From the NCBI GenBank assembly GCA_002298335.1, contig DBNK01000007.1, positions 35,365-99,364 of the forward strand: a stretch of DNA of 64,000 nt. Direction: 5' to 3'. Both the position numbers and the translations under genes were made by a program. This DNA comes from Thalassolituus sp. UBA674 (GTDB lineage Bacteria; Pseudomonadota; Gammaproteobacteria; Pseudomonadales; Oceanobacteraceae). The notes below the pieces were generated by a model. It saw only the letters and a list, made by a program, of their open reading frames with translations, was not told where the DNA came from and did no database searches. Positions 33,972 to 41,735 of this stretch are shown in pieces. Within the stretch, counting starts at the first letter, position 1, and every line of letters begins with the position of its first letter.

Positions 33972-34346
33972 ATGTGGAACGCTGACACTATTAACACCAT
34001 TGACAGCAAAGATGACCTGCATGTATCGCCGCTGCGCGCTGATGGCCGCACCTACGGGACGCCGACCCGCGTCTGGTGCGTCACGCTGGATGATGCGCTT
34101 TATATCCGTGCCTACAGCGGCACATCATCGAGCTGGTATCAGGCGGCGTTGCAGCACCCTGAAGGGCGCATCCGTGCTGCCGGACAGATCTTCGATGTGC
34201 GCTACGAGCCGGTGGATCCTGCGGAGAATGACCGTATCGACGAGGCGTACCGCCAGAAATACAGCAGCAGCTCTTACCTGAAGCCTATGATCAGTACCCG
34301 GGCAAGAGCGGCGGGCATGAAACTCGTGCCTCTTAACTCTCACTGA
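33972..34346 (+). CDS. DUF2255 family protein
   Basis: The 124-residue product matches the DUF2255 pattern: a short N-terminal helix, then the TRVWCVTLDDALYIRAYSGTSSSWYQAALQ core and a downstream strand VRYEPV. The fold resembles flavin-reductase-like split barrels, which would suggest binding of a nucleotide or small ligand, but no activity is known. It sits 29 bp after the cyclophilin-like gene and 43 bp before the Gfo/Idh oxidoreductase, both with their own ribosome-binding sites. Confidence 0.8.
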   Translation: MWNADTINTIDSKDDLHVSPLRADGRTYGTPTRVWCVTLDDALYIRAYSGTSSSWYQAALQHPEGRIRAAGQIFDVRYEPVDPAENDRIDEAYRQKYSSSSYLKPMISTRARAAGMKLVPLNSH

Positions 34347-34389
34347 TGCCGAACCGGCATCCCCTTTTCAGCACTCACGAGGTGATAAT

Positions 34390-35472
34390 ATGAGCAACCC
34401 TGTACGCGTTGGTTTTATTGGTCTGAACCCGGACAGCCACTGGGCATTCATGGCCCATCTTCCGGCCCTCCAGTCCATGCCGGACAAATTTGTCGTTAAA
34501 GGCGTGGCCAACAGCACGGTGGACAGTGCCCGTCGCACAGCCGATGCCTTAGGACTGGAGTTCGCTTTCGACAGTGCTGCCGACCTGGTCGCATCCGCTG
34601 ACATTGATATGGTCGTCGTCACGGTTAAGGTGCCCTATCACCTTGAGCTGGTCACTGCCGCCCTGAACGCCGGCAAGCATGTGTATTGCGAATGGCCGCT
34701 GGGTAATGGTCTGGAAGAAGCCCGACAGCTCACCGCACTGGCCGCAGCAAAAGGCGTGGTGGCGGTATCCGGCACTCAGGCCCGCACCGCACCAGAAATC
34801 ATGCATCTGACGAAGCTGATTGCCGATGGCTACGTTGGTGAGGTGTTGTCGACCACTCTGATCGGCTCCGGTGGCAACTGGTCTGGTGCCACGATTGCGG
34901 AATACTATTACCTGTTCGAGGCGAAGAACGGTGCCTCAATGCAGAGCATCCCGCTGGCGCACACTCTGGCCGCCGTCAAAGACGTACAGGGTGACTTCGG
35001 CCCTTTCAAAGCCCAATTCCTGAGTCACTATAAAGAAGTCACCATCACAGATACCGGTGAAACCAAAGCCAAGACCACACCGGACCAGATTCTGGTACAG
35101 GGTCAGATGAGCAGTGGCGCTGCCCTGTCGGTGCATTACCGTGGTGGAGTGTCGCGCGGTACCAACCTGCTGTGGGAAATCAACGGCACCGAGGGCGATA
35201 TTCAGGTCACCGGTGATCTGGGCCATGCGCAGATGATCCAGCTCACCGTGAAAGGTGCCCGTGGAGACGACAAAGAGCTGCAGCCTCTGATGCCGGACAG
35301 CAGCGTTTATGAAGGCCTGCCGGAGTTTCCCGGAGCCCGTAACATCGCTGGTATTTATGCACGTATGTACGATGACATAACCCAGGGCACCCAGACCGCT
35401 CCTACCTTTGCGGACGCAGTGAAACTGCACGAAATCATCGATGCCATCGAAGCATCGGCGACAGCGCAGTAA
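34390..35472 (+). CDS. Gfo/Idh/MocA family oxidoreductase (Gal80-like)
   Basis: The 360-residue product begins with an NAD(P)-binding Rossmann domain (VGFIGLNPDSHWAFMAHLPAL) and has the family motif CEWPLGNG near residues 98-105, a variant of the EKP motif in which lysine is replaced by tryptophan. A C-terminal Gfo/Idh beta-sheet domain follows. The mix of an alternative motif and the tail (EFPGARNIAGIYARMYDD) recalls Gal80-type sugar-binding members, so it may sense rather than oxidise. It ends the MFS cassette at a strong terminator. Confidence 0.85.
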   Translation: MSNPVRVGFIGLNPDSHWAFMAHLPALQSMPDKFVVKGVANSTVDSARRTADALGLEFAFDSAADLVASADIDMVVVTVKVPYHLELVTAALNAGKHVYCEWPLGNGLEEARQLTALAAAKGVVAVSGTQARTAPEIMHLTKLIADGYVGEVLSTTLIGSGGNWSGATIAEYYYLFEAKNGASMQSIPLAHTLAAVKDVQGDFGPFKAQFLSHYKEVTITDTGETKAKTTPDQILVQGQMSSGAALSVHYRGGVSRGTNLLWEINGTEGDIQVTGDLGHAQMIQLTVKGARGDDKELQPLMPDSSVYEGLPEFPGARNIAGIYARMYDDITQGTQTAPTFADAVKLHEIIDAIEASATAQ

Positions 35473-35496
35473 CGCAGCTTCTTCTGACAAACCTTT

Positions 35497-35542
35497 ACGG
35501 AACAGAATTTTCTCCTGAGGGAGAAAACCTGTTCCGTTTTTT
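35497..35542 (+). terminator. Rho-independent terminator after the Gfo/Idh gene
   Basis: The outer 9-bp stem ACGGAACAG (35497-35505) / CTGTTCCGT (35529-35537) is continued by an inner 8-bp stem TTTTCTCC/GGAGAAAA, followed by a T-run. The whole hairpin is about 41 nt, long for a terminator. Confidence 0.9.
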
Positions 35543-35620
35543 CTTCGTAAGTGACTGAAAATCCGGCCCTTGTCTGACTGCCCGATTGATCTCTGTCATA
35601 CCTAAAGCTGATTTGTGCCA

Positions 35621-35666
35621 GATCATGGGTGATCATATGAGGCCGATCACATTTTGAGCATATAAT
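35621..35666 (+). promoter_or_regulatory. Promoter region with repeated GATCA elements before the second MobA-like gene
   Basis: GATCA-TGGG-TGATC (35621-35634) is a perfect inverted repeat, partly repeated by GATCAT at 35631 and GATCAC at 35645. A perfect TATAAT follows at 35661-35666 with a poor -35 element. A further TGTGA/TCACA pair with 8-bp spacing lies at 35679-35696, close to but not the CRP spacing. A regulator binding GATCA-type sites is inferred. Confidence 0.4.
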
Positions 35667-35731
35667 CGCCACCCACCCTGTGATAATTTTTTCACATCAA
35701 ACAGTCACTCACACAAGCACGGGAGGTGATT

Positions 35732-36298
35732 ATGACCACAGGTATCATTCTGCTGGCCGCAGGTCGCAGCCAGCGCTTCGGCAGCGATAAACGCTGCACC
35801 CCATGGCCGGGACAGGAATGTATGTTCCGCACCAGTCTGACCAATGCCGTCCAGTCCGGTCTGCCGGTGTTTGTAGTTCTGCATCCGGGTGATTCAGACA
35901 TCCTCAACCACTGCGTCCGCGATGAAGTACAGGCTTCCATCTGTCCGGATGCCGATAAAGGTATCGGCAACAGCATTGCCTATGGTGTGCACACCAATCA
36001 GGACTGGAGCGGCTGGATCATCGCCCGCGCCGATATGCCATTTGTCACTCCCGGGATTTACCGTCAGCTGGCTGCCAGCCTGAAAGATCATGACTGTGCG
36101 CGTCTGGCAGACCGTATGGATCACTGTGGTTTCCCGACGGCCCTGCGTCGTGAGCATGCCTTTAATCTGATGCACCTCAACGGCCATGTGACCGAAGAGA
36201 GTCTGCTGAAGGGCCATGACTGTGCCCGTATCAGTGTGGATGACCCCATCATCCTGCGCGATGTGAACTTCCCCTCGGACATTCCCGAAGCGGTATAA
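35732..36298 (+). CDS. MobA/MocA-like nucleotidyltransferase
   Basis: The 188-residue product starts GIILLAAGRSQRFGSDKR, the nucleotide-binding signature of the family, and has ARADMPFVT near residues 90-98 with the metal-binding aspartate. A GGGAGGTG site precedes the ATG at 35732. It is a second such enzyme 3.6 kb from the MocA gene of the hydroxylase operon, but the two differ clearly in sequence. It could serve another molybdoenzyme or act on a different NTP substrate. It is followed by yaiI with a 25-bp gap. Confidence 0.8.
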   Translation: MTTGIILLAAGRSQRFGSDKRCTPWPGQECMFRTSLTNAVQSGLPVFVVLHPGDSDILNHCVRDEVQASICPDADKGIGNSIAYGVHTNQDWSGWIIARADMPFVTPGIYRQLAASLKDHDCARLADRMDHCGFPTALRREHAFNLMHLNGHVTEESLLKGHDCARISVDDPIILRDVNFPSDIPEAV

Positions 36299-36323
36299 TG
36301 GCTCCTTTCACGGAGCCTGAACT

Positions 36324-36776
36324 ATGCCGACTATCTGGGTAGATGCCGACGCTACCCCCAAAGCCGTCCGCGAGATTATCTGCCGGGCGGCCATCCGCAC
36401 CGGAATTACTGCGAGTTTTGTTGCCAATCATATGGTGCCGGTTACCCGCCATCCGACCATCCGCTCGGTTCAGGTACCACCGGGTTTTGATATCGCTGAC
36501 AACCTGATCGCGCAGGAGGCCCAGCCGGGTGATCTGGTTGTGACCCAGGATATTCCGCTGGCGGCCGAAGTGGTGGAGAAAAAGGTGGAGGCGGTGAACA
36601 ACCGCGGTGAGGTCTACAAGCCGGAAACCATACGTCAGAAACTGAACATGCGGGATTTTATGGAGACCATGCGCTCATCCGGTGTGCAGACTGGCGGACC
36701 AGCGGCTTTTTCAGACCGCGACAAGCAGGCGTTTGCCAACGCCCTCGACCGCTGGCTGGCCAGACAGAAAACCTGA
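36324..36776 (+). CDS. yaiI: YaiI/YqxD family protein (DUF188, UPF0178)
   Basis: The 150-residue product begins IWVDADATPKAVREII and contains QEAQPGDLVVTQDIPLAAEVVEKKVEAVNNRGEVY, both hallmarks of the family, which has a PIN-like fold with conserved aspartates. A nuclease role is possible from the fold but not shown. It is convergent with the diguanylate cyclase gene; the 19 bp between the stops form a CCGGGC/GCCCGG hairpin without a clear T-run. Confidence 0.9.
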   Translation: MPTIWVDADATPKAVREIICRAAIRTGITASFVANHMVPVTRHPTIRSVQVPPGFDIADNLIAQEAQPGDLVVTQDIPLAAEVVEKKVEAVNNRGEVYKPETIRQKLNMRDFMETMRSSGVQTGGPAAFSDRDKQAFANALDRWLARQKT

Positions 36777-36795
36777 CCGGGCCGTTCAGCCCGGA

Positions 36796-37440
36796 TCAGT
36801 CACCTCCGAACATACTCCGCAGCGCCGCTTTTTCATCTTCACTGACGCGGTGATCCGGTCGCTCCTGACGGTGGGCCACAACCTGATTACGGCCATTGCG
36901 TTTGGCTTTGTAGAGACATTGGTCTGCCAGCTCAATCAGCTGCGCCGCGGTCAGCTGATCAGCATCACTGCACACCGCCAGACCGATACTGGCGGTCACA
37001 TTCAGCTCGCCCTCCTCCAGATTGACGGGGGTTTGCGCCAGCAGTGAACGGCAACGTTCCGCTACCTGCTGCGCCAGCATCAGTTCTGTGGATGGCAGAA
37101 TGATCACAAACTCTTCACCGCCGTAACGACAGCAGATATCCAGCTTACGCGTCTGGCTCTGCAACAGTTCTGCACAGTGCACCAGCACCCGGTTGCCGTT
37201 TTCATGGCCGTAGGTATCGTTGACGCGTTTGAAGTGGTCCAGATCGATGATCATCAGACAGGTGGACATGCCGGTGCGGCGCGTACGTTCCAGTTCAGAC
37301 TCAAGAGAGTCGCGGAAATAACGGACATTGAACAGTCCGGTGAGCGGGTCAGTGATGACCTGCTTGCGCAGCGTTTTCAGCTCATCCAGATAACAGCATT
37401 CCTGCTGTCTGGCCGGGCAGCTGAGCAACTCAGTTTGCAT
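36796..37440 (-). CDS. Diguanylate cyclase (GGDEF domain only)
   Basis: The 214-residue product is essentially one GGDEF domain making cyclic di-GMP. The active-site motif is GGEEF at 107-111, and the allosteric I-site RKLD (98-101) lies five residues upstream, so product inhibition should work. DPLTGLFNVRYF starts the domain at residue 31. There is no sensor domain; the first 30 residues contain three cysteines (8, 15, 16) and a short helix, which might give dimer or redox control. It is divergent from cmoM. Confidence 0.9.
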   Translation of the reverse strand: MQTELLSCPARQQECCYLDELKTLRKQVITDPLTGLFNVRYFRDSLESELERTRRTGMSTCLMIIDLDHFKRVNDTYGHENGNRVLVHCAELLQSQTRKLDICCRYGGEEFVIILPSTELMLAQQVAERCRSLLAQTPVNLEEGELNVTASIGLAVCSDADQLTAAQLIELADQCLYKAKRNGRNQVVAHRQERPDHRVSEDEKAALRSMFGGD

Positions 37441-37560
37441 GAAAAAACGATTCCGTCCCGAGAAATAAAACCGTGTGATTGAGCACTTTCAGTAAGCACT
37501 TCTGAAACAATCAGTTATGCCTTAAAGTCTAGACCAGAATGCCGGATGCGACAGAATCCA

Positions 37561-38340
37561 ATGACAATTTATGACAAGCGCACTGCAGACCGTAACTTCA
37601 ACGATCTTGCCAAACGCTTCAGCCGTACCATTTATGCCACACCGCGTGGTCAGTTACGTCTGCTGGCACTGATGCAGGATTTCCGCGACTGCGGCCCTGA
37701 TCTGAACGGTGTCCGTGTGTTGGACGCCGGAGGCGGACAGGGTCAGTTCAGTCTTGAGCTGGCGCAGCAGGGCGCACAGATTTCCCTGTGTGATATTTCC
37801 GATGAAATGCTGGCTCTGGCGCGTGACCAGTTTGCCGCCGCAGGCCAGCCTGCGGATATCCGTCACGGGGCGCTGCAGGATCTGGACGCTCTGTTTCCCG
37901 GCCAGTTTGATGTGGTGCTTAACCATGCCGTACTGGAATGGCTGCAGGACCCCTTTGCGGCCCTCCCCGCCTTAGCCGCCAAGGTCAGGCCCGGCGGTTA
38001 TCTGTCGTTGATGTTTTATAATCTGCATGGTCACCAGTGGCGCCAGCTGATGAATGGCCGCACTCACGCTCCGGCATCCGCCAATCCAAGGCTGCGTGAC
38101 GAGGGTAACTCACCCCAGCATCCGCTGGATCCGGACGCCATTCAGCAGGCGATGGAGGAACTGGGTTTCGAACTGCTGCGCTGGCGTGGCATCCGCTGTA
38201 TTCATGACCACATGCATCAGAAGATCCGCGAGCGTATCGGGCAGGATGCCGTCAACGCTTCTGATCTGGAAACCGGATTGCAGGAACCCTACCGGCGTCT
38301 TGGTCGCTATGTGCATTTTCTGATGAGGAAACCGCTGTGA
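37561..38340 (+). CDS. cmoM: tRNA 5-carboxymethoxyuridine methyltransferase CmoM
   Basis: CmoM (formerly SmtA) methylates cmo5U34 of certain tRNAs to the methyl ester. The 259-residue product contains DRNFNDLAKRFSRTIYATPRGQLRL, matching the CmoM N-terminus, and the SAM-binding motif VLDAGGGQGQFSLEL. The start at 37561 is preferred from family alignment; an upstream ATG at 37546 would add five residues, and neither has a clear ribosome-binding site. Its stop overlaps the GTG start of the next gene. Confidence 0.88.
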   Translation: MTIYDKRTADRNFNDLAKRFSRTIYATPRGQLRLLALMQDFRDCGPDLNGVRVLDAGGGQGQFSLELAQQGAQISLCDISDEMLALARDQFAAAGQPADIRHGALQDLDALFPGQFDVVLNHAVLEWLQDPFAALPALAAKVRPGGYLSLMFYNLHGHQWRQLMNGRTHAPASANPRLRDEGNSPQHPLDPDAIQQAMEELGFELLRWRGIRCIHDHMHQKIRERIGQDAVNASDLETGLQEPYRRLGRYVHFLMRKPL

Positions 38341-38834
38341 AAAAGCTGTTAGTCAGTGCCTGCTTACTCGGCGACCCCGTCCGCTACGATGGTGATGACA
38401 ACCGCGATAAAGCAGAACATCTGCAGGAATGGCTGCAGCACTGGCAGCTGGCAGGGCGGCTGATCCCGGTCTGTCCGGAAACTCTGGGCGGCTTGCCAAC
38501 GCCAAGACCACCTGCCGAAAGTGTTGGTGGTGATGGCCATCAGGTACTGGCCGGAAGTGCCAGAATCATCACCTATGACGGTGACGATGTGACGCAGGCG
38601 TTTGTCTGCGGTGCAGAGAAAACACTGGCCGCAGCGCTTGCCGGGAACGCCGTGGGGGCCCTGCTCGCCGCCCGCTCGCCCTCCTGCGGTACAGGTCAGA
38701 TCTACGATGGCAGTTTCAGCCGCCGCCTGACCAGCGGCGATGGTGTGACCGTGGCCCTGCTGCTGCAGAATGGTATCCGCTGCTTTACACCACAGGACGC
38801 CAACGCGCTGATTGCGTGGATGGACGAAGCTTAA
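38337..38834 (+). CDS. DUF523 family protein
   Basis: The 165-residue product has the DUF523 features: LLVSACLLGDPVRYDGD at the start, IPVCPETLGGLPTPRPPAE in the middle, and LLAARSPSCGTGQIYDGSF near residues 103-121. Conserved cysteines in SACLLG, PVCPE and SPSCG suggest a metal or thiolate site, but no function is known. It starts with GTG overlapping the cmoM stop, so it is translated with cmoM. It is convergent with the acetyltransferase gene and the two stops share the bases TTAA. Confidence 0.88.
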   Translation: MKKLLVSACLLGDPVRYDGDDNRDKAEHLQEWLQHWQLAGRLIPVCPETLGGLPTPRPPAESVGGDGHQVLAGSARIITYDGDDVTQAFVCGAEKTLAAALAGNAVGALLAARSPSCGTGQIYDGSFSRRLTSGDGVTVALLLQNGIRCFTPQDANALIAWMDEA

Positions 38835-39259
38835 CGCCGCTGATAGATGTCAGGAATACAGATCTCCATCAGATTCTGCGGTTTCGCCGGAGCACTGAAG
38901 CCGAACTGTTCATACAGGGTATGTGCATCGGCGGTTGCCAGCATAAAGCGACGCAACCCCTGTAAACGCGGGTCGGCCATAATGGCGGCCATCAGTTGTT
39001 TGCTCAGCCCCTGGCCGCGGTGATCTTCCAGCACGAACACATCACACAGATAGGCAAAGGTCGCCTGATCTGTGATCACCCGGGCAAAGCCCACCAGCTC
39101 TCCGGAGTCCGCCAGCACACAGAAATTCAGGGAATGTTCCAGCCCACGGCGTAAGGTGTCTGCCGGAATTCCGGCTGCCCAGTAAGAACGTGAGATAAAG
39201 CCGTATACGGCGTCAAAGTCCGTTTCTGACGGATCAGTACTGATGCGGTAAGTTGTCAT
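38831..39259 (-). CDS. GNAT family N-acetyltransferase
   Basis: The 142-residue product has the GNAT core: LVGFARVITDQATFAYLCDVFVLEDHRGQGLSKQLMAAIM near residues 55-94, with the acetyl-CoA loop HRGQGLSKQL, and a final strand with QFGFSAPAKPQ. The start SDPSETDFDAVYGFISRSYWAAGIP resembles a common unnamed acetyltransferase subgroup. The substrate is unknown. It lies 24 bp downstream of moeA on the same strand and could be cotranscribed with it. Confidence 0.85.
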   Translation of the reverse strand: MTTYRISTDPSETDFDAVYGFISRSYWAAGIPADTLRRGLEHSLNFCVLADSGELVGFARVITDQATFAYLCDVFVLEDHRGQGLSKQLMAAIMADPRLQGLRRFMLATADAHTLYEQFGFSAPAKPQNLMEICIPDIYQRR

Positions 39260-39283
39260 AAGAATCCTTTGCCCGGCCCTGGC

Positions 39284-40522
39284 TTACAACAGCCACTGAT
39301 CAAACAGTTCTAGGGTCACCGTCTCACCGGCTTCCACACGGCCCCGCTCCTGCTCCAGCACAATAAAGCAGTTGGCGCGGCTGACCGAGCTGAGAATGCC
39401 AGACCCCTGCGCTCCGGTCGAGGCGACCACCAGCTGACCTGCTTCATTCAGCGAAGCAATACCGGTCAGATAAAATGCCCGTCCCGGAGATTTTTTCAGC
39501 AATGTCAGCGCCGTAGCCTGCAGCCGCAGCGGCGCTGCCACTGTCTCGCCACACAGAGTCCGGATCAGTGGTATACCCAGCTGATGCAGGGTGACCAGTG
39601 AGGACACCGGATTGCCTGGCAGGCCAAGAAACAGGGCCTGGCCCACGCGGCCAAAGGCCAGTGGCTTGCCAGGTTTTAAGGCCAGCTTCCACAACACCAG
39701 CTCACCCAGTTCTTCCACGGCGGCTTTGACGTAATCCGCGTCACCGACAGAGACGCCACCGCAGGTAATAATCAGATCCGCCTGCTGTGACGCTTTCTGC
39801 AAGGCATCCTGTGTCGCCCAGGGGGTATCTTCCAGAGCGGTGACCAACGAGACCTCAGCGCCCAGCTTCTCCAGCATAGGCGCCAGTACATAAGAATTGC
39901 TTTCGTAGATCTGCCCATCCACAAGGTCTGTCCCCGGCGCAGCCAACTCATCTCCGGTTGTTAACAGGGCGACTTTCAGACCGCGACGCACGGTAACCTG
40001 CGGCTGGCCGATACTGGCAATCAGGCCACAGTCCGAGGAGGTCAGGCGACGGCCTGCCGGCAGTACTTCACTGCCCAGAGCAATATCTTCTCCGGCACGA
40101 CGTATGTTCGAGCCTGTGGTCAGAGCTTCGGTGAAGCGTACCGTGTCACCTTCACGCTCTGCGTTCTCCTGCATCTCAACCAGATCAGTACCCGCTGGTA
40201 CCGGCGCCCCGGTCATAATGCGCACACATTCTCCGGCCTGCAGTGAACCCTTGAACGGATGCCCGGCCAACGCCGTGCCCGCCACCCGGTATTCAGTGGT
40301 TTCAGCCAGTGCGATGGCATAGCCATCCATCGCCGAGTTATCTGCCGGAGGCACATTGACGCTGCTGATCACCGGCTCCGCCAGTACCCGGCCACAGGCC
40401 TGACGCAGATCCAGCACCTCAGTGCCATCAACCACCACCGCCTGTGACAACAGAAACGCCCGCGCCTGCTCAACCGGCATCAGGCCTTTGACCTGCGCCG
40501 GAAGATCGCAACCTGTACTCAT
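39284..40522 (-). CDS. moeA: Molybdopterin molybdotransferase MoeA
   Basis: MoeA inserts molybdate into adenylylated molybdopterin. The 412-residue product shows the MoeA order: domain with PPADNSAMDGYAI near residues 58-70, GAPVPAGTDLVEMQE, LLTTGDEL, ITCGGVSVGDADYVKAAVEELG, GKPLAFGRVGQALFLGLPGNPVSSLVTL, and a small C-terminal domain. It follows an FAH-family gene with an ATGA overlap. It provides the general cofactor step that the molybdenum hydroxylase at 27.6-30.5 kb would need. Confidence 0.95.
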   Translation of the reverse strand: MSTGCDLPAQVKGLMPVEQARAFLLSQAVVVDGTEVLDLRQACGRVLAEPVISSVNVPPADNSAMDGYAIALAETTEYRVAGTALAGHPFKGSLQAGECVRIMTGAPVPAGTDLVEMQENAEREGDTVRFTEALTTGSNIRRAGEDIALGSEVLPAGRRLTSSDCGLIASIGQPQVTVRRGLKVALLTTGDELAAPGTDLVDGQIYESNSYVLAPMLEKLGAEVSLVTALEDTPWATQDALQKASQQADLIITCGGVSVGDADYVKAAVEELGELVLWKLALKPGKPLAFGRVGQALFLGLPGNPVSSLVTLHQLGIPLIRTLCGETVAAPLRLQATALTLLKKSPGRAFYLTGIASLNEAGQLVVASTGAQGSGILSSVSRANCFIVLEQERGRVEAGETVTLELFDQWLL

Positions 40523-41178
40523 GCGCTCACCTCAGACGTGACACTCAGCCAGTCTTCCAGAGTCAGGCACAGCTGATCTCCGGGCAATAAAGGCCCGACG
40601 CCTTCCGGTGTGCCGGTCATAATCACGTCACCGGGATTGATGGTGAACACCGAGGACATCTCACTGAGCAGTTGCGCCACCGGATACAGCATGTTGGCAC
40701 TGTGGCCCTGCTGCTGGAGCTGACCGTTGCGGGTCAGTGAGAAATGCAGATTGTGCCAGTCACTGACATTCGCGGCAGACACAAACGGCGACAGCGGGCA
40801 GGCGCCGTCGAAGGATTTGGCGCGCTCCCAGGGCAGGCCTTTCTGTTTCAGACCGGCCTGCACATCACGCAGAGTCAGGTCGAGACCAAGGCCAACACCG
40901 GCAATGGCGTCCAGAGCTTCTTCCGGAGTCGCATGTTTCAGCGACTTGCCCATCAACAGGGCGATTTCCAGCTCATGGTGAACACTGCCCTGATCCTTCG
41001 GAATCTGCAGCGGCTGTCGCAGATCGCAGGCAGCATCAGCAGCCTTGATAAACAGAACGGCCTGATCAGGGAGTGGGTTATTCAGTTCGGCAGCATGGGC
41101 GGCGTAGTTGCGCCCGATACAGAGAATTTTGCCAACCGTGGTGGTGAACGGCTGGCCATCAAGTTCGGCTGTAAACAT
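40519..41178 (-). CDS. Fumarylacetoacetate hydrolase (FAH) family protein
   Basis: The 219-residue product matches the short FAH/YcgM type: KILCIGRNYAAHAAELN near residues 18-34, the metal-ligand motif HHELEIALL (the E-x-E pair), and a C-terminal TGTPEGVGPLLPGD segment. Family members act as fumarylpyruvate hydrolases or oxaloacetate decarboxylases; the specific substrate is not readable. It is coupled to moeA by a 4-bp overlap, which is unlikely to be functional linkage. Confidence 0.9.
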   Translation of the reverse strand: MFTAELDGQPFTTTVGKILCIGRNYAAHAAELNNPLPDQAVLFIKAADAACDLRQPLQIPKDQGSVHHELEIALLMGKSLKHATPEEALDAIAGVGLGLDLTLRDVQAGLKQKGLPWERAKSFDGACPLSPFVSAANVSDWHNLHFSLTRNGQLQQQGHSANMLYPVAQLLSEMSSVFTINPGDVIMTGTPEGVGPLLPGDQLCLTLEDWLSVTSEVSA

Positions 41179-41261
41179 AACGGCTGATATCGCTCAAAAC
41201 TGAGACTATATCAGACCTGATGAGAGAGGTATCCGGCTGTCAGGGGATAAAACGAGAGAGC

Positions 41262-41615
41262 TCAGCTGGCGCTGAGCTCGTCCAGACGACGGTTCATCTG
41301 GGAAGGAACAATCAGATTGGTTTCCAGAACCCGGCGCAGTGTGGCTTCACTCTCAGGGGACATAGACTCAGAGTCGCAGCCGACGAAGTCTTCATCCAGG
41401 TGCACGAGCGTGGTTTCCATATGAATGTGGCCACCGTCTTCGGTGGTGAGATCGACTTTCAGCGCCTGACCTTCACCCCACTCAACGTTCTCGGGCAGCA
41501 CCAGCAGTATGCCGCGCAGACTGATGTCGAGGCAGAAGGTTTCCAGCTTCTGCTCGCCGTCATCCACCTGCACGCGCTGGAATAGATGTACCCGTGTTGC
41601 TTTACGTTGTTCCAT
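41262..41615 (-). CDS. PilZ domain protein
   Basis: The 117-residue product is a single PilZ domain. The cyclic di-GMP motifs are present: RKATR (RxxxR, residues 4-8) and DISLRG (D-x-S-x-x-G, residues 30-35). It should bind cyclic di-GMP made by enzymes such as the GGDEF protein 4 kb away. The target is unknown. It lies 120 bp downstream of ettA on the same strand. Confidence 0.9.
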   Translation of the reverse strand: MEQRKATRVHLFQRVQVDDGEQKLETFCLDISLRGILLVLPENVEWGEGQALKVDLTTEDGGHIHMETTLVHLDEDFVGCDSESMSPESEATLRRVLETNLIVPSQMNRRLDELSAS

Positions 41616-41735
41616 ATCTGCCTTCCGTTACTGCTGTTTATTCAATTCCACCCTCTGCAAATCCGTGTCCAGCAGGCAGTCGTTCAGGAGCGTCAGCCTG
41701 GTTTTCACCCGGGACAGCTCCTGAAAGACCCGGCG

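Noticed and set aside
35679..35696. CRP binding site
   Set aside because: TGTGA and TCACA are separated by 8 rather than 6 bp, so a standard CRP site is not supported.
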